64,000 nucleotides of DNA from Photobacterium sanctipauli (lineage in GTDB: Bacteria; Pseudomonadota; Gammaproteobacteria; Enterobacterales; Vibrionaceae): NCBI RefSeq assembly GCF_003026495.1, contig NZ_PYMA01000009.1, forward strand, positions 62,001 to 126,000. Direction: 5' to 3'. The position numbers and the translations under genes were made by a program. The notes under the pieces are model-generated. The model saw only the letters and a list, made by a program, of their open reading frames with translations, was not told the origin of the DNA and did no database searches. Below, piece after piece: positions 27,819 through 37,839 of the stretch; position 1 is the first letter of the stretch; every line of letters starts with the position of its first letter.

Positions 27819-30800
27819 TTAATATGTTTTAACGTCAACCGGGTTGGCAGAGCACTTATACACGGGAAAACGCAATATAAATTCGCTACCCACGCCTTGG
27901 TAACTGATCACCGAAATATCACCGCCGTACAGCTCAACCAGCTGCTTGACGGTGCTCAGCCCCAAACCGAACCCCGCCTCTGGGCTTAATTCCGGTTCTT
28001 CTTGGTAGTAGCTTTCAAACAAGTGGCTCTTGGTCTCTTCTGACATTCCCTTACCGGTATCGCTAACAGATATGACCAATTGCCCTTTCAACTCCCTAAC
28101 GGCGACTGTAATACACCCATTCGTACTGGTGTATTTCAGCGCATTAGACAGCAAATTACCCAACATTATCTCAAGGTGATATGGCGCCATTGAAACACTC
28201 AGATCCTGCGTTTCATCTTCCAGGCACAGCGCTATCTGCTTGGCTTCGGCCTCAACCTGCCAACTCATGAAAGAGGACTGAATAATGGGGCTCACCCACT
28301 GCTCACATTGTTTTTCAGGTTCAACCAAGGCCAGAGCATCCCGAGATAGGATCTGGTCGGCAACATGCAACGAGTGGACGAGGTTCTTCTCGGCGGCCTC
28401 CAGTTTATCCTTATCGGCTCCCGTGCCATGCTGGCGTAAGCTAGACAATAACCCAAGCGCAAGACTAAGCGGTGTCCGCAACTCATGGGATAACTGTGCC
28501 ATTGTATTTTGCCGCGTCGATAAAATACGCTGCAATTGCATGTTGCTCGCATTCAGTTGCTTTTTCTGCAACTCAATTTTGGCCGTCTTTCGAAACACCG
28601 CCTGCTTCAGTTGCAAATTCTGATCTTTAAACGCCCTTGAACGCCAAACAACCATTAACAAGATAACAAGCGTGGCAACAACAACCCCGAGTGTCATCAA
28701 CCCCATGGATAGATACCACGGTCGTTCAACAGCAAAGCTATAGCGAGAGATCTCGCTGCCGTTGCGCCCCAACCGGTCTACTTTGGCCTCAAGGGTAAAC
28801 TGCCCAGGCGGCAAAGTATCTATCAGTAACGTACCGCCATCTACCTGCTGCCACTCAGCGGGGACTTTGTCATCTTTGATTAAGCGATAAGATAATTCTG
28901 GCGGCCCATAATACGGGACGGTGCTAAATTCAAAGCTAATTGAAACGCCATAAGGGATGACTAATTGGTCATCAACCGCCCCGGCCAATTGACGTAAATC
29001 GTTATCGACCTTCACTTCGCTCAAAGTCAGTTGTAAGTTCGGCTCCTTAATTGCCAAGACCTGAGTGGGATCCACCTCCAGAACGCCCTGCCTGCTACCA
29101 AAAAGTAGCTTGCCGTTAATCCCCTGCATACAAGCTTGTGAGTAAAACTCACTGGTAATAATACCTTCAGGCGGCTTGAAGTGACGCTGCAAGCGCCCGG
29201 TGAAAGAAAGGTAAGATAGCCCCTTGCTACTGGTTACCCAAAGGCCACTGTTTCCCCCCACAACGCAATATGGGTTGGCCCGTACCCCAGAGATCGAGAT
29301 ATTTTGTAGCGCCAGCGGCGCCAAGGTTTGCGAATACTGCAGGCCATGATTGTTTACCACCCATAGCTGGCCAATACGATCTTCATAAATATCGAGTACG
29401 CCGCCTTCTTTGGTTGTGTCCTCAACCAAATACAAACGCCCTGCCTCGAACTGGTAAAGCCCATAATCTGTCCCTACCCATATTTGTGATTCGCTATCGG
29501 CAAAGACGGTTGTGACCAGCTCATCACCCCTAGGGTCTCGGAGCCAATGGCTGCCAAATGATATCCACTCGTCGCTATCAGGCCAATACCGATACAGCCG
29601 GGATGACATGCCCACCCAAACCGAGCCAAAATTATCAACCATCAAGCTCACCACTTTCCCTTGCTTGAATAGGTCAGGCACTTCCAATTGCCGCCATGTA
29701 TCTGTCTGGCGCGCATAGATTTCGATTCCTCGCTCTGTGGCCAGCCATAACTCACGGCCACGCGGCACCATCTGGTTGATCTGCCCAAGAGCAGGTTGGT
29801 GCTTCACAATATTTAAGAACACGGAAAGCTCAAACAAGCCATTATCGGTCGCAAGCAACGTTCGGCCATCACTGGTCTGTACTAAATCATTGATTTGAGT
29901 TGCTGGTAGCAATCCTTCGTCGAGACCGTAGCGAAGGCGCTTCATCAAGGCTGTCGTAGGGGGTAAGTAATTCACTCCGTTATTGGTCGCAATCCACAAG
30001 CCGCCAGTGTCATCTTGCTGCAAGGCCTGCACCCTATTGCCTTCCAAGCTATACATGTCATGAAGGGAAGAGGCGTAGTGCGAGACCGATTTTGTATTTT
30101 GGTCAATAAGATAAAGGCCATTTTTACTGCCGACCCATAACCCAAGATCCGTTTGGGCAATCGCCGAAACCGATTGGCGTTGGCTTCGCCCGAGTTCCAC
30201 TCTTACCCCTTGGCGGGATAAATACAATCCATTCAGGGTGCCAAGCCAGAGTTGTTGCTGTTCGTCTTGAAAAATATCGGTGATCTGCTGCTCAGCTAAT
30301 AGCAGCTCAGACACGGAGTTATCAGCCCGATATTCATAGACCCCCCGACTCGGTGCGACAAACACAGAGTCGCTATTCGAATACAGGCCGGAGAGCTTTA
30401 TTGGGTGGGGAAAAGCAATAAACTCAGGTTTTTGGCTGCGGTGTGCGATTCGGTATAAGCCCCTGCGATTGGCAAATACGGCACTGCCGTTAGCCTCCAC
30501 AACATATTCCATGTCAACTTGGCTAATATTGAGCTTATATAAAGCCGTATTCGCTGGGGAGTAAAAATAAGCGTGCTTATCTTTTATCAACCATAAACTG
30601 CTGCCAATCATGACGGCATCGGTGACGCCGGTTAGAGGTTGGCCGCTTTTATCAACAGCTGGTTTGAGTTGTCGCCCGTCATAAAAAACCAAACTACCGC
30701 GAACATCGACAAACCATAGGCCGCCATAGGTGTTTTTGACGATGGTTTTAGCCGTTATTAAGCTTCCCGCTTCCTGATGAGGCAGAGGATAAAAAAGATG

Positions 30801-30902
30801 ATTAGAGGCGGTGGCCGTCACAGCGTAAACACACGCAGCAAGCACAAAAAAACAACATGTTAGATGTTTTACAACCACTTTTTGCTTAGGGATAAATCGC
30901 AA
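27819..30902 (-). CDS. Orphan sensor histidine kinase with periplasmic propeller (Reg_prop/Y_Y_Y) domain
   Basis: A membrane sensor kinase of up to 1027 residues. An N-terminal signal anchor (about 12-32) is followed by about eleven propeller repeats of the type LWxGTxxGL (about 40-640), a Y_Y_Y-like domain (about 650-728), a transmembrane helix (about 731-754), a coiled coil, a HisKA domain with phospho-acceptor His806 in LSHELRTP, and an ATPase domain with LGNLLSNALKYT (N box), SDTGKGM and GFGLGLS. It ends there: no receiver or AraC domain, unlike the hybrid kinases that often carry this sensor. No response regulator is adjacent. The start is uncertain (TTG at 30902 or GTG at 30878). The ligand is unknown; polysaccharide fragments are common for this class. 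Confidence 0.9.
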   Translation of the reverse strand: MRFIPKQKVVVKHLTCCFFVLAACVYAVTATASNHLFYPLPHQEAGSLITAKTIVKNTYGGLWFVDVRGSLVFYDGRQLKPAVDKSGQPLTGVTDAVMIGSSLWLIKDKHAYFYSPANTALYKLNISQVDMEYVVEANGSAVFANRRGLYRIAHRSQKPEFIAFPHPIKLSGLYSNSDSVFVAPSRGVYEYRADNSVSELLLAEQQITDIFQDEQQQLWLGTLNGLYLSRQGVRVELGRSQRQSVSAIAQTDLGLWVGSKNGLYLIDQNTKSVSHYASSLHDMYSLEGNRVQALQQDDTGGLWIATNNGVNYLPPTTALMKRLRYGLDEGLLPATQINDLVQTSDGRTLLATDNGLFELSVFLNIVKHQPALGQINQMVPRGRELWLATERGIEIYARQTDTWRQLEVPDLFKQGKVVSLMVDNFGSVWVGMSSRLYRYWPDSDEWISFGSHWLRDPRGDELVTTVFADSESQIWVGTDYGLYQFEAGRLYLVEDTTKEGGVLDIYEDRIGQLWVVNNHGLQYSQTLAPLALQNISISGVRANPYCVVGGNSGLWVTSSKGLSYLSFTGRLQRHFKPPEGIITSEFYSQACMQGINGKLLFGSRQGVLEVDPTQVLAIKEPNLQLTLSEVKVDNDLRQLAGAVDDQLVIPYGVSISFEFSTVPYYGPPELSYRLIKDDKVPAEWQQVDGGTLLIDTLPPGQFTLEAKVDRLGRNGSEISRYSFAVERPWYLSMGLMTLGVVVATLVILLMVVWRSRAFKDQNLQLKQAVFRKTAKIELQKKQLNASNMQLQRILSTRQNTMAQLSHELRTPLSLALGLLSSLRQHGTGADKDKLEAAEKNLVHSLHVADQILSRDALALVEPEKQCEQWVSPIIQSSFMSWQVEAEAKQIALCLEDETQDLSVSMAPYHLEIMLGNLLSNALKYTSTNGCITVAVRELKGQLVISVSDTGKGMSEETKSHLFESYYQEEPELSPEAGFGLGLSTVKQLVELYGGDISVISYQGVGSEFILRFPVYKCSANPVDVKTY

Positions 30903-30992
30903 ACCTCAACCCACTTAATAACACACTTTCATATTATGCATTATCAAAATAGTGAATATAAGAGCAGATTTATAAAATGTGGTTCAGTACAT

Positions 30993-31018
30993 AAAAAACG
31001 CACCGAAGTGCGTTTTTT
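30993..31018 (-). terminator. Intrinsic terminator of znuA
   Basis: AAAAAACGCAC / GTGCGTTTTTT stem with a CGAA loop, about 66 bases beyond the znuA stop. It is symmetrical and could work in both directions. Confidence 0.9.
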
Positions 31019-31083
31019 ATCAGACTTTCCCTTAGATTATTTTCATCAAGGTCAGCATATGTAGAACAGAATTTACGCGCGAT

Positions 31084-32154
31084 TTACTTCAAACACTGAG
31101 TGAAGCTGTCACCCATTTGTCGAAGGAATTTAACGTAGCCGCCTTGCGCATCAGCAATATCGGTAGCCATAGGATCCAAGGTACCAATATTCACATCGGT
31201 ACCGTTTACCACAGTCTTGATTACCGATGGCGAGAATTGTGGTTCGCTGAATACACAATGGGCATGGGCTTCTTTTAACGATTTACGAATCGATACCAGC
31301 GTTTTAGCGCCAGGGCGGCGATCCGGTTCCACCGTAAAATGCCCTAGGTTATTCAAGCCAAATTGCTCTTCAAAATAACCGTAACCATCGTGGAATACGT
31401 AGTAGCCTTTATCATGTACTGGCTTTAACTGCTGCTCAAGATCAGCCATTGTGGCCTTTACCTCATCGGTAAAGCGCTCCAAGTTGGCCTCATACTGCAC
31501 TTGGTGTTCAGGATCGATTTCAATCAATCGCTTGGTGATAACACCTGATGCCTGAATCACCTGCTTCGGACCCAACCAAAGGTGTGGGTCGATACCCTCA
31601 TGATTGTGGCCTTCATGACCGCCACCGTGGCTTGCGTGGTCTTCATGAGCATCATGATCGTGGTCATGGTCATGGTCATGGTCATGGCTAGCATGAGCAT
31701 CATGGTCGTGGCCGTCATGACCTTCATGACCGTCATGACCTTCATGACCGTCATGACCTTCATGACCGTCATGACCTTCATGACCTTCATGACCTTCATG
31801 ACCTTCATGGTTGTCATCACCGTAGTATCTAAAGTCAATCTCGTGGTGAGTCGTTAGCGCCAGTGTATTTTCCTTGCCATCCAGCATTTTGGTAAGGAAC
31901 ATTTCAAGTTCAGGACCTGCCCAAATCACCAAATCCGCATCATTTAGCTTTTTCGCATCCGAAGGGCGCAGTGCATAGTCATGAGGCGAAGCGCCAGCTG
32001 GCAACAATGTCGAACTGGTTGCCACGCCTGCCGTCAGTTCTTGAACAACCATGTTCAGCGGTTTTACTGTTGTCACAATGTTTAGCTCTTGTGCCTGAGC
32101 GTATGAAGAAAAAATCAATCCAATTGAACTGCATGATAGCAAAAAACGGCGCAT
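31084..32154 (-). CDS. znuA: Zinc ABC transporter substrate-binding protein ZnuA
   Basis: The periplasmic zinc-capturing component of ZnuABC. Residues 1-21 form a signal peptide. Likely metal ligands are His58 (GASPHDY), His189 (GIDPHLW) and His253 (VFHDGYGYFE); Cys298 and Cys352 could form the disulfide of enterobacterial ZnuA. Between the first two ligands lies a very long histidine/aspartate/glutamate/glycine loop (about 112-184) with 25 histidines, built of GHE/GHD triplets and then HD repeats; it is a zinc-scavenging loop much longer than usual. At 356 residues the protein is longer than E. coli ZnuA because of it. It is divergent from znuCB across a Zur box. Confidence 0.96.
   Translation of the reverse strand: MRRFLLSCSSIGLIFSSYAQAQELNIVTTVKPLNMVVQELTAGVATSSTLLPAGASPHDYALRPSDAKKLNDADLVIWAGPELEMFLTKMLDGKENTLALTTHHEIDFRYYGDDNHEGHEGHEGHEGHDGHEGHDGHEGHDGHEGHDGHDHDAHASHDHDHDHDHDHDAHEDHASHGGGHEGHNHEGIDPHLWLGPKQVIQASGVITKRLIEIDPEHQVQYEANLERFTDEVKATMADLEQQLKPVHDKGYYVFHDGYGYFEEQFGLNNLGHFTVEPDRRPGAKTLVSIRKSLKEAHAHCVFSEPQFSPSVIKTVVNGTDVNIGTLDPMATDIADAQGGYVKFLRQMGDSFTQCLK
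31706..31809. repeat. In-frame 9/18-bp tandem repeats inside znuA
   Basis: A 9-base unit, alternating CTTCATGAC and CGTCATGAC on the plus strand, is repeated about 11 times and encodes GHE/GHD triplets (residues 116-149). Being a multiple of three, changes in copy number would keep the frame. A CATGGT/CATGAT hexamer-like tract encoding HD repeats follows at 31655-31690. Confidence 0.85.
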
Positions 32155-32197
32155 AATAGGGTCCCGAAATAATTCTTGATTACAATACAGAGAATGA

Positions 32198-32214
32198 ATG
32201 TTATATTATAACAT
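32198..32214. promoter_or_regulatory. Zur operator between znuA and znuCB
   Basis: ATGTTATATTATAACAT is a perfect palindrome with 8-bp arms and a central T, closely matching the proteobacterial Zur box. It sits 44 bases before znuA and 34 bases before znuC, so one dimer pair could repress both when zinc is plentiful. Confidence 0.85.
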
Positions 32215-32247
32215 CTCACTTTGGCAAATATCTTAAGCAAAGAAATG

Positions 32248-33027
32248 ATGACATCCTTAGTTGAATTACAAGCTGTCACTGTGACCTTCGCCGAACGTCA
32301 CGTGCTTGATCAGGTCTCCCTCAAACTAGAGCGCGGACAAATCACCACCTTGATTGGCCCAAACGGAGCGGGCAAATCAACGCTAGTGAAAGTGATCACC
32401 GGTTTACAAAAGCCAACAACAGGGAAGGTTATTCGCCCAAAAGGGCTCCGCTTAGGCTACGTGCCGCAAAAACTGGCCCTAAACAGCTCATTGCCACTGA
32501 CCGTCGATCGCTTTATGCGCCTTGCGGGACGCTATCGCGAAGCCGATCGTATCCAAGCGCTTGAGCTGGTAAGCGGTAAGCATTTGCACCACAGCAATAT
32601 GCACTCATTATCCGGCGGCGAAATGCAACGCGTGCTGCTAGCACGTGCCCTGCTGCAAAAACCCGATCTGCTGGTTCTCGATGAGCCGGTCCAAGGGGTT
32701 GATGTGAACGGCCAGTTGGAATTGTATAGCTTGATCCAGTCGCTGCGCGACAAGCTTGATTGCGCTATCCTCATGGTTTCCCATGATCTGCACTTGGTTA
32801 TGGCAAAAACCGATCACGTCATTTGCCTGCATCACCATGTGTGTTGTTCTGGAGAACCAGAAGCCATCACCAGCCACCCGAAATACGTTGCCCTGTTTGG
32901 CCGTCAGCAAAGCGAACAATTGGCGCTTTACCACCACCATCATAACCACGAGCACGATTTATCGGGCAACCCCGTTGGCCCATGCCAACACAACCATACT
33001 GTAGAACAAGAGAAACAAAATGCTTGA
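32248..33027 (+). CDS. znuC: Zinc ABC transporter ATP-binding protein ZnuC
   Basis: The cytoplasmic ATPase of the zinc importer. Walker [10 protein letters not shown] is at 37-45, followed by the signature SLSGGEMQR, Walker [13 protein letters not shown] and the His of VSHDLH. I chose the ATG at 32248 ([10 protein letters not shown]), matching the family start; TTG at 32221 abuts the Zur box and ATG at 32245 is a close alternative. The C-terminal tail is histidine-rich (HHHHNHEHD, then HNH), a usual ZnuC feature. It overlaps znuB by eight bases. Confidence 0.95.
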   Translation: MTSLVELQAVTVTFAERHVLDQVSLKLERGQITTLIGPNGAGKSTLVKVITGLQKPTTGKVIRPKGLRLGYVPQKLALNSSLPLTVDRFMRLAGRYREADRIQALELVSGKHLHHSNMHSLSGGEMQRVLLARALLQKPDLLVLDEPVQGVDVNGQLELYSLIQSLRDKLDCAILMVSHDLHLVMAKTDHVICLHHHVCCSGEPEAITSHPKYVALFGRQQSEQLALYHHHHNHEHDLSGNPVGPCQHNHTVEQEKQNA

Positions 33028-33805
33028 GTTACTGTTGCCTGCGCTGATTGCAGGTATTGGCATTGCTGTACTTGCAGGGCCACTGGGCTCTTTCGTGGTA
33101 TGGCGAAAAATGGCCTACTTTGGCGATACCCTTTCCCATGCCTCGCTACTGGGTATCGCACTGGGCTTCTTATTCAACATCAACCTCAACTTAGCCCTGC
33201 TAGTTTGCTGCTTGGCACTGGCCGTTATTTTGGTTAGCTTGCAAAAGCAAAAATATGTCGCCACTGATACCCTGCTTGGTATTTTGGCTCACAGTGCGCT
33301 GTCGTTAGGTTTGGTCGCTGTCAGCTTCCTCGATAACGTGCGGATTGATTTGATGGCGTACCTGTTTGGCGACTTGCTAGCAGTAACGACCAACGACCTT
33401 TACTGGATCTACGGCGGCGGCTTGTTGGTACTGGGCTTATTAGTCACCTTATGGCGACCACTACTTTCAATGACTATCAATGAAGAGTTGGCCCAGGTCG
33501 AAGGCGTAAACGTTGATCTGATGCGCCTGTTATTAATGTTGATGGTCGGTATTGTGATTGCCGTGGCAATGAAATTTGTCGGGGCATTAATCATTACTTC
33601 GCTGCTGATCATCCCGCCAGCCACGGCGAGGCGCTTCACCCGCAGCCCTGAAAGCATGGCTGGGTTAGCCTCAATTTTGGGGACGGTTGCCGTTATGATT
33701 GGCCTTGCCATGTCATGGCACTACGACACCCCGGCTGGGCCATCGGTAGTGGTTGCGGCCGCAAGCTTGTTCATCCTCAGCCAACTAAAGCGCGCTGAAG
33801 CTTAA
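33020..33805 (+). CDS. znuB: Zinc ABC transporter permease ZnuB
   Basis: The inner-membrane permease of ZnuABC, 261 residues with about seven or eight hydrophobic helices. The family motifs [21 protein letters not shown] and SHASLLG near residues 15-45 are present (the first is shown in part by GSFVVWRKM and [10 protein letters not shown]). It starts inside znuC (8-base overlap), so translation is coupled. A terminator follows about 20 bases after the stop. Confidence 0.95.
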   Translation: MLELLLPALIAGIGIAVLAGPLGSFVVWRKMAYFGDTLSHASLLGIALGFLFNINLNLALLVCCLALAVILVSLQKQKYVATDTLLGILAHSALSLGLVAVSFLDNVRIDLMAYLFGDLLAVTTNDLYWIYGGGLLVLGLLVTLWRPLLSMTINEELAQVEGVNVDLMRLLLMLMVGIVIAVAMKFVGALIITSLLIIPPATARRFTRSPESMAGLASILGTVAVMIGLAMSWHYDTPAGPSVVVAAASLFILSQLKRAEA

Positions 33806-33824
33806 CCCCCAACTTATCCCTGTT

Positions 33825-33855
33825 AAATGCCTGCTTCCCAGCAGGCATTTTTATC
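33825..33855 (+). terminator. Intrinsic terminator of znuCB
   Basis: AAATGCCTGC / GCAGGCATTT stem, TTCCCA loop, then a T-run. Confidence 0.92.
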
Positions 33856-33901
33856 GCCATTCACTTATACCAATCGATATAGGGTATTAGGTATTACCCC
33901 A

Positions 33902-34207
33902 TTAATTAAACAAGCTACGGTGCTTGCTGTTGCAGGTACTTTTAATTCGCATCGCAACCGGCGTGCTTTTTGAAGGGGGCAAATATTCAAGCAGGCACTG
34001 GAAATAGGACTGATCTTTTTCTGATAGCATGAAGTTATCAATGTACAAACGATGGCAAGCATTGGTCATCAAGTTTGCCGCAGTGCCATTTTCGGCCAAG
34101 GAGACATGTTGAAGTACACAGTCTTCATACGCGGCCTTGTCTTCTGCGAACGAGGCATTCGCCGTGCCCAGCACCGCCAATAGACATATAGCAACCCACC
34201 TTTTCAT
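33902..34207 (-). CDS. Small secreted four-cysteine protein, function unknown
   Basis: A 101-residue protein starting at 34207 (MKRWVAICLLAVLG) with a cleavable signal peptide ending near ASFA. The strong GGGGGAAG site supports this start over the frame extending to 34264. The mature part has four cysteines (in YEDCVL, TNACHR, FQCLL and KSTCNS), suggesting two disulfides in the periplasm. It resembles the small four-cysteine secreted proteins seen in Vibrio and Photobacterium genomes. No function is known; its neighbours (znuCB, sucD) give no clear hint. Confidence 0.75.
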   Translation of the reverse strand: MKRWVAICLLAVLGTANASFAEDKAAYEDCVLQHVSLAENGTAANLMTNACHRLYIDNFMLSEKDQSYFQCLLEYLPPSKSTPVAMRIKSTCNSKHRSLFN

Positions 34208-34366
34208 ACTTCCCCCTCGCCTACATCTCACCGCCAGCCAAAGGTGCTTTTGTACCCAGCCCAATCGGTAATGGAGCTAGTACTACAAGTGTAATCGGGA
34301 TCGCCGTTCTCATCATCAATCAGTATCAACAGAAGGCAGCCCGGTAGGCGTTGGGAACCACAGGCA

Positions 34367-34393
34367 TAAAAAAACCCGCCATAAGGCGGGTTT
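34367..34393 (-). terminator. Terminator of the sdhCDAB-sucABCD transcript
   Basis: AAACCCGCC / GGCGGGTTT stem, ATAA loop; T-run on the minus strand, 28 bases after the sucD stop. Confidence 0.92.
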
Positions 34394-34420
34394 CTATCAA
34401 GCTTCAGTGTTGTAAGCGAC

Positions 34421-35293
34421 TTACCAGCCAGTTACTTCACGTAGCGCTTTACCGATGTCAGCAAGGCTCTTCACCGTCTTAACACCAGCGGCTTCTAGTG
34501 CCTGGAACTTATCTTCAGCAGTACCTTTACCACCTGAGATAATGGCACCAGCGTGGCCCATACGCTTGCCTGGAGGTGCAGTTACACCAGCAATGTAAGA
34601 AACAACAGGCTTAGTGACGTTCTCTTTGATGTAAGCTGCCGCTTCTTCTTCAGCCGTACCGCCGATCTCACCGATCATCACAATCGCTTCAGTCGCAGGA
34701 TCGTTTTCAAACAATTCTAGTACATCGATGAAGTTCGAACCCGGGATTGGGTCACCACCGATACCAACACAAGTAGACTGGCCAAAGCCCTCGTCAGTTG
34801 TCTGCTTAACAGCTTCGTAAGTCAGCGTTCCTGAACGAGATACGATGCCCACTTTACCTGCTTTGTGGATATGGCCTGGCATGATACCGATCTTACACTC
34901 GTCTGGCGTGATCACACCCGGACAGTTTGGACCAATCATACGAACGCCAGCTTCGTCTAGGCGTACTTTCACGTCCAGCATATCCAGTGTCGGAATACCT
35001 TCTGTGATAGTCACGATTAGCTCGATACCCGCATCGATAGCTTCTAGGATAGCGTCTTTACAGAACGGCGCTGGTACATAGATAACCGTTGCTGTCGCGC
35101 CAGTTGCCTCTACCGCTTCACGTACCGTGTTGAATACAGGCAAGCCTAGGTGCTTAGTGCCGCCTTTGCCTGGCGATACACCACCAACCATCTGCGTTCC
35201 GTACTCAATCGCCTGCTCAGAGTGGAATGTACCCTGACCGCCCGTGAAGCCCTGACAGATAACCTTGGTATCTTTATTAATTAGTACTGACAT
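34421..35293 (-). CDS. sucD: Succinyl-CoA synthetase alpha subunit
   Basis: The CoA-binding, phosphohistidine-carrying subunit of succinyl-CoA synthetase, which makes ATP or GTP from succinyl-CoA in the TCA cycle. The phosphorylated residue is His247 in [10 protein letters not shown]; the N-terminal [11 protein letters not shown] segment binds CoA. At 290 residues the length is standard. The ATG overlaps the sucC stop by one base (TAATG). Last gene of the sdh-suc cluster. Confidence 0.98.
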   Translation of the reverse strand: MSVLINKDTKVICQGFTGGQGTFHSEQAIEYGTQMVGGVSPGKGGTKHLGLPVFNTVREAVEATGATATVIYVPAPFCKDAILEAIDAGIELIVTITEGIPTLDMLDVKVRLDEAGVRMIGPNCPGVITPDECKIGIMPGHIHKAGKVGIVSRSGTLTYEAVKQTTDEGFGQSTCVGIGGDPIPGSNFIDVLELFENDPATEAIVMIGEIGGTAEEEAAAYIKENVTKPVVSYIAGVTAPPGKRMGHAGAIISGGKGTAEDKFQALEAAGVKTVKSLADIGKALREVTGW

Positions 35294-36459
35294 TATTTGC
35301 CCTCCGCTGCAGCAACTACTTTTTCCGCTGCTTCAGTTAGGGAAGTCGCAGCAATAATATTCAGGCCACTTTTCGCCAACGTTTCAGCGCCAAGCACGGC
35401 ATTGTTACCTTCAAGGCGAACAACAACCGGTACTTCAACACCCACTTCTTCCACTGCACCAATGATGCCTTCGGCAATCAGGTCGCAGCGCACGATACCA
35501 CCAAAGATATTTACCAGTACCGCTTTCACGTTAGTGTCAGATAGGATGATCTTGAATGCTTCGGTCACACGCTCTTTCGTCGCGCCACCGCCCACATCAA
35601 GGAAGTTAGCTGGCTGACCACCGTGCAGGTTAACGATATCCATCGTACCCATTGCAAGGCCCGCACCGTTAACCATGCAGCCGATGTTGCCATCAAGTGC
35701 TACGTAGTTAAGCTCCCACTGAGCCGCATGTGCTTCACGCTCGTCTTCTTGCGAAGGATCGTGCATTTCACGCAGTTTTGGCTGGCGGTATAGTGCGTTT
35801 GAGTCGATGTTAATTTTACCATCTAGGCAAAGCAGGTTGTCGTCGCCAGTAATAACCAGCGGGTTGATTTCAAGCAGGGCAAGATCGTAGTCTGCAAACA
35901 TGTTGCCCAGACCAAGGAAGATCTTGGTGAATTGCTTGATTTGGTCGCCCTTCAAACCCAGTTTGAATGCAAGCTCACGGCCTTGGTATGGCTGAGGGCC
36001 AACCAATGGATCAATCGCAGCTTTGTGAATTAGCTCAGGGGTTTCTTCCGCAACCTTTTCGATTTCCACACCACCTTCAGTCGATGCCATGAAAACAATG
36101 CGTCGTGTACCACGGTCTACAACCGCACCTAGGTATAGCTCGTTTGCAATGTTAGATGCTTCTTCAACCAAGATCTTTGTTACTGGCTGGCCATTTGCAT
36201 CCGTTTGGTAGGTCACAAGGTTTTTACCCAGCCACTTCTGAGCAAACTCTTTGATGCCTTCCTTGTTGTCATGCAGTTCAACACCGCCCGCTTTACCACG
36301 TCCACCCGCGTGAACCTGACACTTTACTACCCACTTATCGCCACCGATCTTACCGGCAGCTTCAGCAGCTTCCTGCGGTGTATCACATGCATAGCCTTCT
36401 GGAACTGGCAGACCGTACTCAGCGAACAGCTGTTTCGCCTGATATTCATGCAAATTCAT
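35293..36459 (-). CDS. sucC: Succinyl-CoA synthetase beta subunit
   Basis: The nucleotide-binding (ATP-grasp) subunit that partners SucD. It begins [20 protein letters not shown] and contains [15 protein letters not shown] (about 46-60) and LEINPLV near residue 197, where metal ligands lie. The 388 residues match the family. It follows sucB after a 131-base gap and is coupled to sucD. Confidence 0.98.
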   Translation of the reverse strand: MNLHEYQAKQLFAEYGLPVPEGYACDTPQEAAEAAGKIGGDKWVVKCQVHAGGRGKAGGVELHDNKEGIKEFAQKWLGKNLVTYQTDANGQPVTKILVEEASNIANELYLGAVVDRGTRRIVFMASTEGGVEIEKVAEETPELIHKAAIDPLVGPQPYQGRELAFKLGLKGDQIKQFTKIFLGLGNMFADYDLALLEINPLVITGDDNLLCLDGKINIDSNALYRQPKLREMHDPSQEDEREAHAAQWELNYVALDGNIGCMVNGAGLAMGTMDIVNLHGGQPANFLDVGGGATKERVTEAFKIILSDTNVKAVLVNIFGGIVRCDLIAEGIIGAVEEVGVEVPVVVRLEGNNAVLGAETLAKSGLNIIAATSLTEAAEKVVAAAEGK

Positions 36460-36590
36460 GATGTTCTATCCGTTTTCATATCCCTGTGGGACTTGTTATA
36501 TCCGTACGAAATACTCTTGGGTATTTCTTCGTGTGTCACCCATTATGAAATTCAGCCGGACGTCGAGCCTGCCCGGCTTCATAATCGGTG

Positions 36591-37808
36591 TTATACGTCT
36601 AGAAGTAGACGCGTTGGATCTTCAAGCAATTCCTTGATGGTCACTAGGTAACCCACTGACTCTTTACCGTCAACCAAACGGTGATCGTAAGACAGTGCTA
36701 GGTACATCATAGGCAGAATCTCAACCTTACCGTCAACAGCCATTGGGCGGTCAGCAATCTTGTGCATGCCCAAAATAGCAGACTGAGGTGGGTTGATGAT
36801 TGGTGTAGACATTAGCGAGCCAAACACACCGCCGTTGGTGATGGTGAAGTTACCACCAGTTAGCTCATCAACCGTCAGCTTACCGTCACGGCCCTTGATA
36901 GCCAGTTCACGGATACCTTTCTCGATTTCCGCAAGGCTTAGCTTATCGCAGTCGCGTAGGACAGGCGTAACCAGACCACGTGGGGTCGATACTGCAATGC
37001 TGACATCGAAGTAGTTGTGGTAAACAATGTCGTCACCGTCGATAGAAGCATTCACTTCTGGGTAACGCTTCAGTGCTTCAACCACGGCCTTCACGTAGAA
37101 AGACATAAAGCCTAGGCGGATACCGTGGCGCTCTTCGAAGATGTCTTTGTACTGCTTGCGCAGGTCCATGATTGGCTTCATGTTCACTTCGTTGAACGTC
37201 GTCAGCATCGCTGTGCTGTTCTTCGCTTCAAGTAGACGCTCGGCAACACGCTTACGTAGGCGGGTCATAGGAACACGCTTCTCGCTACGGTGAGCCAGCG
37301 GCGCTTCTACTTTCGCTTCAGTGGCAGGCGCAGCTGGTGCCGGCGCGGCTTTGCCTTCTTTCACGAATGCTTCAACGTCTTCACGCGTGATACGGCCACC
37401 AACGCCTGTACCTTTCACGTCAGCCGCATTGATGCCGTGCTCGCCTAGTAGGCGGCGTACTGCTGGGCTTAGTGCTTCGTTGGTCTCTTCGCCTAGGGCT
37501 GCGGTGTTGCGCTTGTTTGGCGATGCTTCGGCTTCAGCAGGTACGTCCTTGGTTGGCTCGCCCGCTACTGCGCCAGCTTTGATTTTACCAATCAGCTGCT
37601 TAGTTAATACTGTTGTGCCTTCGCCTTCTAGAATTGCTTCAAGCACGCCATCTTCTGGTGCTGGTACTTCCAACACTACTTTATCAGTTTCGATATCAAC
37701 CAGAACTTCATCACGTGTAACAACGTCGCCTGGCTGCTTGTGCCATGTCGCAACTGTCGCATCTGCAACTGATTCAGGTAAATCGGGAACCAGAATTTCG
37801 ATCGTCAT
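36591..37808 (-). CDS. sucB: 2-oxoglutarate dehydrogenase E2 component (dihydrolipoyl succinyltransferase)
   Basis: The core of the 2-oxoglutarate dehydrogenase complex. Domains in order: lipoyl domain (1-80) with modified Lys43 in [11 protein letters not shown], a linker, a peripheral-subunit-binding domain (about 110-147; [13 protein letters not shown]), an Ala/Pro-rich linker and the catalytic domain with His376 and Asp380 in [10 protein letters not shown]. The 405-residue length fits. It lies 31 bases downstream of sucA. Confidence 0.98.
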   Translation of the reverse strand: MTIEILVPDLPESVADATVATWHKQPGDVVTRDEVLVDIETDKVVLEVPAPEDGVLEAILEGEGTTVLTKQLIGKIKAGAVAGEPTKDVPAEAEASPNKRNTAALGEETNEALSPAVRRLLGEHGINAADVKGTGVGGRITREDVEAFVKEGKAAPAPAAPATEAKVEAPLAHRSEKRVPMTRLRKRVAERLLEAKNSTAMLTTFNEVNMKPIMDLRKQYKDIFEERHGIRLGFMSFYVKAVVEALKRYPEVNASIDGDDIVYHNYFDVSIAVSTPRGLVTPVLRDCDKLSLAEIEKGIRELAIKGRDGKLTVDELTGGNFTITNGGVFGSLMSTPIINPPQSAILGMHKIADRPMAVDGKVEILPMMYLALSYDHRLVDGKESVGYLVTIKELLEDPTRLLLDV

Positions 37809-37839
37809 ATCGGCTTTGTCCTTTTTGTTCCAGTTCTTA

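Noticed and set aside
31582..31857. Plus-strand ORF of Met/Thr/Val repeats opposite znuA
   Set aside because: It is the antisense reading of the histidine-repeat DNA; the repeat creates long open frames by chance.
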